From: a bacterium
GTDB taxonomy: Bacteria > Vulcanimicrobiota > Xenobia > Xenobiales > Xenobiaceae
Reading direction: 5' to 3'
NCBI GenBank assembly: GCA_022839105.1
Contig: JALHDH010000078.1
Location: 1-19,219, forward strand
Length of the DNA stretch: 19,219 bases
Under the pieces are notes generated by a model that was not told the DNA's origin, ran no database searches, and worked only from the letters and a program-made list of their open reading frames with translations. The position numbers were made by a program, and so were the translations under genes. This document shows positions 6,434 through 12,117 of the stretch, in pieces (position 1 is the stretch's first letter; each line of letters opens with the position of its first letter).

Positions 6434-6916
6434 GTGAACTGCCCGTTCTGCGAGAACACCGACACCCGGGTCATGGATTCGCGTGTCACCGAGGACGGTC
6501 GCTCCATCCGGAGGCGACGCAGGTGCTCGGGCTGCTCGAGTCGTTTCACGACCTATGAGCGCTACGAAGAGACCCCCCTGCTGGTGCTCAAGAAGGACGG
6601 GAGGCGCGAGCACTTCGATCGGCGCAAGGTGCTCGACGGCCTCTTGCGGGCCTGCGAGAAGAGGCCGGTCTCCAGCCAGGCCATCCAGGACATGGCGGCC
6701 CGGATCGAGCAGGAGCTTCGCAACCTGGGGAAAACCGAAGTGTCGGCCGGAGAGATCGGCGAGCAGGTGATGGAGAGCCTCCTGCACCTGGACGAGGTCG
6801 CCTATGTCCGATTCGCTTCGGTCTATAAAGAATTCAAGGACGTCAACCGCTTCGCCGAGGAACTCCGGGTTCTGGAGGGCCTTCGGAAGCGGACCCGAGC
6901 CGAGGAGGAGACGTGA
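6434..6916 (+). CDS. nrdR: Transcriptional repressor NrdR of ribonucleotide reductase
   Basis: NrdR senses ATP and dATP and represses nrd genes by binding NrdR boxes. The 160-residue protein has an N-terminal zinc ribbon (Cys3, Cys6, Cys31, Cys34) with basic RRRRR between the pairs, then the ATP-cone domain (about 47-139) starting VLKKDGRREHFDRRKV and including the YVRFASVYKEF motif. Length and motifs are canonical. It starts with GTG at 6434, 4 bp after the ftsA stop, and overlaps the next gene by 4 bases. This ties a dNTP-supply regulator to a division gene upstream and two nucleoside phosphorylases downstream. No NrdR box or nrd gene is visible in the window. Confidence 0.95.
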   Translation: MNCPFCENTDTRVMDSRVTEDGRSIRRRRRCSGCSSRFTTYERYEETPLLVLKKDGRREHFDRRKVLDGLLRACEKRPVSSQAIQDMAARIEQELRNLGKTEVSAGEIGEQVMESLLHLDEVAYVRFASVYKEFKDVNRFAEELRVLEGLRKRTRAEEET

Positions 6917-7740
6917 ACCCATCCCCATCCTCAATTGTCGCCCTGGCCGCCGCGGCGGTCCGCCGGAAGACGGATCTGGTTCCCGAGATCGCGCTGGTGC
7001 TGGGCTCTGGCCTGGGAGGCCTGGCCGACGAAGTCGAGGACCCGGTCGTCCTCCCCTTCTCCGAGATTCCAGGTTTTGCCGCTTCCACCGTGCACGGGCA
7101 CGTGGGCTCGCTGGTCCTGGGCCACCTGGAGGGACGCCCCGTGGGTGTCCTGAAGGGCCGGGTGCACTACTACGAAGGCCACAGCATGGAGCAGATCGTG
7201 CTGCCGGTGCGGGTGCTGCGCGCCTTGGGCGCGGGGACCCTCCTGGTGACCAATGCCTGTGGAGGCATCAGTGAGAACCTGAAGGTGGGCGACCTGATGC
7301 TGATCCGGGACCATCTCAACCTCATGGGGGACAACCCCCTGCGGGGCCCCAACGACGAGACTCTGGGCCCCAGGTTCCCGGCCATGTCGCGCGCCTACGA
7401 TGCCGATCTCCTGGCACTGGCCCGGAAGGTGGCAGCCCAGGTCGGCTTCGAGCCGGCCGAAGGCGTGTACTGCGCCTTGGCCGGACCCTCCTACGAGACC
7501 CCGGCAGAGATCCGCATGCTCGGCCGCCTGGGAGCCGACGCCGTGGGCATGTCCACGGCTCCCGAAACCATCGCGGCCGTGCACGCCGGGATGCGCGTGC
7601 TGGGCATCTCGTGTGTGACCAACATTCTTCACCAGGGACCTTCCCAGGACACCCACGAGGATGTCCTGCGGGCGGCAGCCGAGGCTCGACCCCGCTTCGT
7701 CTCCCTGGTCCGTGGGGTCGTCAGGGAGATTTCCGGATGA
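6913..7740 (+). CDS. punA: Purine nucleoside phosphorylase (trimeric, PNP-I type)
   Basis: The enzyme cleaves inosine, guanosine and their deoxy forms with phosphate to give free base and (deoxy)ribose-1-phosphate. The 275-residue protein shows the phosphate loop VLGSGLGGLA (29-38), HGHVG (about 61-65), KGRVHYYEGH, TNACGGI, AGPSYETPAEIRMLG with the base-binding Glu, GADAVGMSTAPE, and CVTN near the C-terminus. The Asn in CVTN is the residue that favours 6-oxopurines in trimeric PNPs, so inosine and guanosine are the likely substrates rather than adenosine. The GTG start at 6913 overlaps the nrdR stop (GTGA) and has GAGGAGGAG before it. It is coupled by ATGA to the pyrimidine phosphorylase, forming a nucleoside salvage pair. 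MTA phosphorylase is a less likely alternative. Confidence 0.93.
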   Translation: MNPSPSSIVALAAAAVRRKTDLVPEIALVLGSGLGGLADEVEDPVVLPFSEIPGFAASTVHGHVGSLVLGHLEGRPVGVLKGRVHYYEGHSMEQIVLPVRVLRALGAGTLLVTNACGGISENLKVGDLMLIRDHLNLMGDNPLRGPNDETLGPRFPAMSRAYDADLLALARKVAAQVGFEPAEGVYCALAGPSYETPAEIRMLGRLGADAVGMSTAPETIAAVHAGMRVLGISCVTNILHQGPSQDTHEDVLRAAAEARPRFVSLVRGVVREISG

Positions 7741-9047
7741 ATCCATATCAGTTGATCCTCAAGAAGCGCAACGGCGCAGAGCACACCCCCGAGGAGATCC
7801 GCGAGCTCATCCTGGGCTTCGCCAACGACCAGGGCATCGAGACCTATCAGATGGCGGCCTGGCTGATGGCCGTCTGGTTCAAGGGCATGACGGTGCGGGA
7901 GCTCTCCGCCCTGACCCAGGCCATGGTCGATTCGGGAGACCAGATCGATCTCTCCAGCCTGCCCGGAGTCAAGGTCGACAAGCACTCCACCGGAGGGGTG
8001 GGGGACACCACCACCTTGATCCTGGCCCCCCTGGCCGCCGCCGCCGGAGCCACCGTGGCCAAGATGTCGGGCCGAGGGCTCGGCCACACCGGCGGGACCC
8101 TGGACAAGCTGGAGTCCGTCCCCGGCCTGCGGACCGATCTGACCTCCGAGCAGTTCCTGGAGCAGGTCCGTCGGATCGGAGTGGCCGTCATCAGCCAGAC
8201 CGGGAACCTGGTCCCCGCCGACGGGAAGATGTATTCCCTCCGGGACGTCACCGCGACGGTGGATTCCATCCCCCTGATCGCCTCCTCGGTCATGAGCAAG
8301 AAGATCGCCTGCGGCGCCGAGGTGATCCTTCTGGATGTCAAGTACGGTCGCGGGGCCTTCATGGAGAACCTGCCGGATGCCCGCGAGCTGGCCCGTCGCA
8401 TGGTGGATCTGGGCAAGGCCCTGGGCCGGAGGGTCCGGGCCGTGATCTCCGACATGGACCAGCCCCTGGGAACCATGATCGGCAATGCCCTGGAGGTCCA
8501 GGAAGCCATCGAGATCCTGCGCAACGAGCGTCCTGGTTCGGCCCTGGAGGTCGTCTCGGTGGAACTGGCCGCTCATCTGCTGGAGATGGCCGGGGTTTCG
8601 AAGGACCTCGAACAGGCCCGGATTCGCGTTCGCGAGCTGATCCAGAACGGCGAGGGCCTGCGCAAGCTGGGCGAGATGTTCCAGGCCCAGGGCGGCGACC
8701 CGCGGGTGGTCGAGGACACTTCGCTTCTGCCTCAGGCGCCGATCCTCGAAGCCATCCCCTCCCCCTCGTCCGGTTTCGTGACCGGGATCCACGCCCAGCA
8801 GATCGGTTTTGCGGGCACGGCCCTGGGGGCCGGGCGCAAGCGCAAGGGAGACCCGATCGATCCGGCGGTCGGGATCGTCATGGAGCACCGCGTCGGGGAT
8901 GCCGTGGAAGCCGGCCAGCCCCTGGCCATCGTCCACGCCCGGGATCGACAGACCTTCGAAGAGGCTCGGGAACTCCTGCTCGGGGCCATCGCCATCGGCC
9001 CGGATCAGCCCGAACCTCGCAAGCTGATCGAGGAGATCGTCGAGTAG
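7737..9047 (+). CDS. pdp: Pyrimidine-nucleoside phosphorylase (thymidine phosphorylase family)
   Basis: This dimeric cytosolic enzyme phosphorolyses thymidine, deoxyuridine and, for the Pdp type, uridine. The 436-residue protein has the alpha domain (about 1-65), phosphate-binding KHSTGGVGDTTTL (about 82-94), the family signature SGRGLGHTGGTLDKLE (about 114-129), the base site MYSLRDVTATVDSIPLIASS with catalytic Arg and Ser, SKK, and a C-terminal PYNP domain (about 345-436). Length and start (MNPYQLILKKRNG) resemble Bacillus-type Pdp more than DeoA. The ATG at 7737 overlaps the upstream stop by 4 bases and follows AGGGAGAT. With the purine enzyme it provides complete nucleoside breakdown. A strong hairpin lies 17 bp after the stop and should end the operon. 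Confidence 0.93.
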   Translation: MNPYQLILKKRNGAEHTPEEIRELILGFANDQGIETYQMAAWLMAVWFKGMTVRELSALTQAMVDSGDQIDLSSLPGVKVDKHSTGGVGDTTTLILAPLAAAAGATVAKMSGRGLGHTGGTLDKLESVPGLRTDLTSEQFLEQVRRIGVAVISQTGNLVPADGKMYSLRDVTATVDSIPLIASSVMSKKIACGAEVILLDVKYGRGAFMENLPDARELARRMVDLGKALGRRVRAVISDMDQPLGTMIGNALEVQEAIEILRNERPGSALEVVSVELAAHLLEMAGVSKDLEQARIRVRELIQNGEGLRKLGEMFQAQGGDPRVVEDTSLLPQAPILEAIPSPSSGFVTGIHAQQIGFAGTALGAGRKRKGDPIDPAVGIVMEHRVGDAVEAGQPLAIVHARDRQTFEEARELLLGAIAIGPDQPEPRKLIEEIVE

Positions 9048-9063
9048 GTCGGGGATTGGCCTG

Positions 9064-9099
9064 TGCGGGCCCGTCCGTCGGGAGGCGGGCGGGCCTGCA
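9064..9099 (+). terminator. Terminator-like hairpin after pdp, without a U-tract
   Basis: Bases 9064-9079 pair with 9084-9099 without a break: 16 pairs, three of them G-U valid in plus-strand RNA, closed by the tetraloop GGGA, which fits GNRA. It starts 17 bp after the pdp stop. A second small hairpin, AGGATT/AATCCT (9099-9116), follows directly. There is no T run, so it may be a U-less terminator, an exonuclease block, or the first stem of the structured region that follows. Confidence 0.55.
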
Positions 9100-9232
9100 G
9101 GATTCCCCGAAATCCTGTGCGAAAGTTCCGGCGTTCGCGTCTCCGGAGCGGCGTTGCCTGAAGAACCGTCGCGAGTGGCCCGTGGCAGGTCCTCGCACCT
9201 GGTGGCTTGGGGCGCCCCGGAATGGCGCTGGC

Positions 9233-9270
9233 GGCCTGTGTGACGAGCGGAAGCGTTTGTCGCGCAGGTT
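9233..9270 (+). ncRNA. Candidate structured RNA element: 17-bp hairpin with GAAG loop
   Basis: Bases 9233-9249 pair with 9254-9270 without interruption around the loop GAAG. Eleven pairs are Watson-Crick and six are G-U. The wobbles pair only in plus-strand RNA (they become A-C on the other strand), so the structure points to a plus-strand transcript. Beyond one mismatch, 9230-9231 and 9272-9273 add two G-C pairs. It is unlikely to be an intrinsic terminator, because CCCC rather than T follows. Function unknown. Confidence 0.4.
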
Positions 9271-9289
9271 CCCCGGGTTCTCCGGCGTG

Positions 9290-9313
9290 CCGGTCTTCCT
9301 CCAGGAAGACCGG
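9290..9313. repeat. Perfect 11-bp inverted repeat
   Basis: CCGGTCTTCCT (9290-9300) and AGGAAGACCGG (9303-9313) are exact reverse complements separated by CC. It could act as a DNA palindrome for a dimeric protein or as a 9-bp RNA hairpin with a 6-base loop. There is no T-tract on either side. Confidence 0.5.
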
Positions 9314-9407
9314 GCGGGCCTGGGAGGGACCCGGCATCTCCTGGAGAGGGACGAAGGGCCGGCTGGGCCGGAACCCCGTCCCCTGACCGGGGACAGGCCG
9401 TGAAGCG

Positions 9408-9447
9408 GCAACGGCGGGTGGGTCCTTCCTGGGACCCTGCTGGTTGC
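9408..9447 (+). promoter_or_regulatory. Interrupted stem with a T-box-like core before the hisS-like gene
   Basis: GCAAC/GTTGC (9408-9412, 9443-9447), GC/GC and GGGTCC/GGACCC (9420-9425, 9432-9437) form a stem about 110 bp before the start codon. The left arm contains GGGTGGGTCC (9416-9425), one base from the T-box core GGGTGGNACC, with G where tRNA-His (discriminator C73) would need it. No AGTA or specifier loop is seen and the perfect GGGTCC stem would hide the core, so T-box identity is doubtful. Confidence 0.2.
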
Positions 9448-9559
9448 GTGCGGCCGACCTTGGATTTTTTAGGAACCGGCCGACTTCGAGCCTGCCTGTT
9501 CCAGGGCCGATCCGACCCTGGACCCTCGGACCCCCGGTTCCCGGAGGATTTTTCGACCC

Positions 9560-11680
9560 ATGCCGATCCGAAGCGCTCGGGGGACGAAGGATGTCCTGCC
9601 CGCCGAGATTCCTGCCTGGCATTTCCTGGAAGACCTGGCCCGAGACCTGGCCGAAGACTACGGCTATCGCGAGATCCGCACCCCGATGTTCGAGTGTGCC
9701 GAGATCTTCCTCAAGGGGATGGGGGCGACGGCCGGACTGGTCGAGCGCGAGTTGTGGACCTTCCACGACAAGCACGGCCGCAAGCTGGCCCTGCGGGCCG
9801 ACATGACCGCTCCCACCATGCGGGCCTGCCAGGACCACGGCCTGATCCAGCCCGAATCAGGCCCAACCCGCCTGTACTACCTGGGCTCGGTCTTCATGCA
9901 CGGCCGCGAGCGCGAGGTGGAGAGCCGCCAGTTGCACCAGTTCGGGATGGAGGCCCTGGGCTTCCGGGACCCCGCCTTGGATGCCGAGGTCCTGGTGATG
10001 GTCTCGGATCTGTGCACGGCGCTGGGACTTCCCGAGGTCAAGGTCCAGTTGAACTCCCTGGGCTGCAAGAAGTGCCGGCCGGCCTACCACCAGCTCCTGA
10101 AGGACTACTTCGGGGGTCGTCAGGACGAGTTGTGCAAGACCTGCAAGCGTCGTTATCGGACCCATCCGACCTGGACCCTGGCCTGTCAGGCCGAGCCCTG
10201 TCTGGAACTCTCCCGGGTGGCCCCCTCGATCTTCGGGACCCTGTGCCCGGATTGCCGGGATCACTTCTCGGCCTTGAAGACCTATCTCAAGGAGCTCAAG
10301 GTCGACTACCAGTTGAACCCCATGGTGGTCCGGGACCTGGAGTACTATGATCGGACCATCTTCCAGGTGACCTGCGCCGGTCACGCGGTGGCCTTCGGAG
10401 GCCGCTACGACGAGCTTTCGACCGTCCTGGGCGGCCCCTCCACGCCGGCGGTCGGTTGTTCGGTGGATCTCGAGCCGCTGCTGGAGGCGATGCGCGAGGC
10501 CGGCCTGGAGGCGCCCGGTCCCGAGCCGCCCCGGGTCTGCCTGGCGGGCAATGGCCAGGAGGCGGTGGCCCTGCTCCTGCCGATCGTCTACGCCCTGAGG
10601 CGGGCGGGGATCCGCTCGGATCTGGTCTATCCCTCCAAGCCAGAGGAAACGGCGGTCCAGGCCGCGGAGCGGGCGAGTTCGCCCTGGCGGATCCTTCTTG
10701 AAGAGGAGGACGTGCGTCGGCGCGTCGTGACCCTGGTTGAGGTCGACAAGGACCGCCGGCAGCAGGTCCGCCTGGAGGAGGCCATCTCGAGGATCGGTCG
10801 GGAACTCGGCCTGGAGGGCCTCAAGGACGAGTTGCGCCCCGTCGAGGTCCGTCGGGTCTCGATCGGCCGGCGCCGTCGGCCCGTTCGCAGCCGGGCCATG
10901 TACGGGGCCGACATCCCCCGCCTCTCGCGGACCTCCTCCTCGCGCTCCGAATCGGGCGAGGAGGCCGAGCGCACCCGCCGCCGCCGTCGCCGCCGCTCGG
11001 GGAAGGGCGAGGAGGTCGAGACGGCCAGGCCCTCCGCCGCCGAAGAGCCGACCCGGCGCAACCGCAAGCGTCGCCGGGCTCGGCGTGGAACCGAGTCGGC
11101 CGGCCCGGAGTCGGAATCGGCGGCCACCGGTCTGGAGCCGGGCGGCGCGGAGGCATCGCCGCCCCCCCAGACTCCCGAGAAGCCCCGCCGCTCCCGTCGG
11201 CGTCGCCACGAGTCGGAGGACTCGCTGGAGGCCGCGGCGGCTTCGGAGGTTCCCGTGAAGTCCGAGGAGACCGAGGCCTCGCAGCCCTCTTCCGGGCGCT
11301 CCGGACGCGGCCGTCGGCGCCGCTCCGCCCCGCCGGCGGGCGAGTCGGCGGAACCGTCCGGGACCGAGCCGGGTGCCGAGGGAGCGGCTTCGACCGACTC
11401 CGACGAGGAATCCGCGGGGACGCGGCGCCGCCGGGGCAGCCGTCGGCGCTCCCGTCGCGGCAGTTCGCGGGCCTCGGGCGCAGCCGAGGAGACCCCCCGG
11501 AGCCCGAATCCCGACCCGGGCTCGCAGAGCGCACAGCCTGTGGTCTCGGCTTCCGCAGAGAAGCCCGTCCAGGGGGACGCGAGCGCTTCAGAAGGCAAGC
11601 CTGCCAGGTCCCGGCGTCGCCGGAGCCCCAGAACCAAGGCGCAGGATGGGGAATCGGCCTCATCCGGGGAGGACTCATGA
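9560..11680 (+). CDS. hisS: Histidyl-tRNA synthetase-like protein with altered catalytic arginines and a long Arg-rich tail
   Basis: Residues 1 to about 430 follow bacterial class II HisRS: N-terminal ARGTKDVLP, ALRADMT (77-83), motif 2 region, an insertion with four Cys pairs (CKKC, CKTC, C-x4-C, CPDC) typical of zinc-binding HisRS, the HisA-like VRDLEYYDRT (257-266), motif 3 and an anticodon-binding-like domain. Gln127, Glu131, Arg258 and Tyr263, which match histidine-contacting positions, are kept. The motif 2 Arg (FRHE in HisRS) is Met113 with Gly115 in place of Glu, HisA Gly is Asp259, and the motif 3 Arg (GLERL) is Pro306. These arginines normally bind ATP. Residues about 430-706 are disordered, rich in Arg, Ser, Glu and Pro, with about seven Arg clusters. 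The ATG at 9560 has GGAGG 12 bases upstream. It overlaps accB by 4 bases. It could be a divergent synthetase or a HisZ-like paralog. Confidence 0.8.
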   Translation: MPIRSARGTKDVLPAEIPAWHFLEDLARDLAEDYGYREIRTPMFECAEIFLKGMGATAGLVERELWTFHDKHGRKLALRADMTAPTMRACQDHGLIQPESGPTRLYYLGSVFMHGREREVESRQLHQFGMEALGFRDPALDAEVLVMVSDLCTALGLPEVKVQLNSLGCKKCRPAYHQLLKDYFGGRQDELCKTCKRRYRTHPTWTLACQAEPCLELSRVAPSIFGTLCPDCRDHFSALKTYLKELKVDYQLNPMVVRDLEYYDRTIFQVTCAGHAVAFGGRYDELSTVLGGPSTPAVGCSVDLEPLLEAMREAGLEAPGPEPPRVCLAGNGQEAVALLLPIVYALRRAGIRSDLVYPSKPEETAVQAAERASSPWRILLEEEDVRRRVVTLVEVDKDRRQQVRLEEAISRIGRELGLEGLKDELRPVEVRRVSIGRRRRPVRSRAMYGADIPRLSRTSSSRSESGEEAERTRRRRRRRSGKGEEVETARPSAAEEPTRRNRKRRRARRGTESAGPESESAATGLEPGGAEASPPPQTPEKPRRSRRRRHESEDSLEAAAASEVPVKSEETEASQPSSGRSGRGRRRRSAPPAGESAEPSGTEPGAEGAASTDSDEESAGTRRRRGSRRRSRRGSSRASGAAEETPRSPNPDPGSQSAQPVVSASAEKPVQGDASASEGKPARSRRRRSPRTKAQDGESASSGEDS

Positions 11681-12102
11681 ACGAGAAGCTGGAGATGGTG
11701 CGTTCCCTGGCCCGGGTGCTTCGCGAGGAGGGCCTTTCCGAACTGGAATACGAGAATGAGCAGATGAAGGTGCGCCTCTCGGCCGAGCGGGCGTCCACGC
11801 CGGAGCCTGTCCACCTGGCCTCCCCGCCGCGTCCGGCTCCCCCGCCGCCGGCCGAGGCTCCTGGCGCCACCATCCCCTCGCTCCTGGCCGGGGTCTTCTA
11901 TCAGGCCCCGTCTCCGGGAGCCGCTCCCTTCGTCCAGGTGGGGGAGACCGTGGCCCCGGGGCAGACCGTCTGCATCATCGAGGCCATGAAGCAGATGAAC
12001 GAGATCCAGGCCGAGTCGGCCTGCCGGATCCTCAAGGTCCTGGTCGAGAACGGCCAGGTGGTCCAGGCCGGGCAGCCGCTCTTCGGGATCGAGAGGCTCT
12101 GA
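11677..12102 (+). CDS. accB: Biotin carboxyl carrier protein of acetyl-CoA carboxylase
   Basis: This 141-residue carrier presents biotin to the carboxylase and transferase subunits in the first step of fatty acid synthesis. It has the usual N-terminal helix (about 1-35), a Pro/Ala linker (about 41-62) and a C-terminal biotinyl domain with SLLAGVFYQAPSPGAAPFV and EAMKQMNEI, where Lys105 is the biotinylation site. The usual motif is EAMKLMNEI or EAMKMMNEI; Gln at the fourth place is a mild change. The ATG at 11677 overlaps the stop of the hisS-like gene (ATGA) and follows GGGGAGG, so the two are translationally coupled. No accC follows; the next gene is convergent and ends 15 bp away. efp, a common neighbour, is also absent. 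Confidence 0.93.
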   Translation: MNEKLEMVRSLARVLREEGLSELEYENEQMKVRLSAERASTPEPVHLASPPRPAPPPPAEAPGATIPSLLAGVFYQAPSPGAAPFVQVGETVAPGQTVCIIEAMKQMNEIQAESACRILKVLVENGQVVQAGQPLFGIERL

Positions 12103-12117
12103 GCCCACCCCCCTGGG

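Larger units (their letters stand above)
9048..9559 (+). other. 512-bp gene-free, hairpin-rich region upstream of the hisS-like gene
   Basis: No reading frame here looks like a protein. The stretch instead holds several helices: 9064-9099, 9099-9116, CAGGT/ACCTG (9186-9201), a 17-bp stem (9233-9270), a perfect 11-bp inverted repeat (9290-9313), GTCCCC/GGGGAC (9378-9394), a long interrupted stem (9408-9447) and TCCAGGG/CCCTGGA (9500-9522). A direct repeat GGGCCGG (9356-9362, 9365-9371) and a run of six T (9465-9470) are also present. It may be a long 5' leader or a separate non-coding RNA. I compared it with RNase P RNA, tmRNA, SRP RNA and common riboswitches and found no match; a T-box resemblance is weak. 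Confidence 0.5.

Noticed and set aside
9463..9475. Run of six T as a rho-independent terminator before the hisS-like gene
   Set aside because: The only stem next to it, GGTTG/CGACC (9442-9459), is five pairs with a G-U and is separated from the T run by several bases.
9048..9559. A hidden or degraded protein gene in the 512-bp gap
   Set aside because: Open frames exist on both strands because GC-rich DNA has few stops, but none has a ribosome site with a recognisable protein, and codon-position bias changes along them.
9048..9559. RNase P RNA, tmRNA, 6S or SRP RNA
   Set aside because: The conserved RNase P GAGGAAAGTCC and ACAGAAA-type blocks, the tmRNA ends, and the SRP GGAAGC/GCAGC loop are all absent.
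10850..11677. Tail as a separate gene or a frameshift readthrough
   Set aside because: No stop or new ribosome site separates it from the core, and the frame ends in a precise ATGA overlap with accB.
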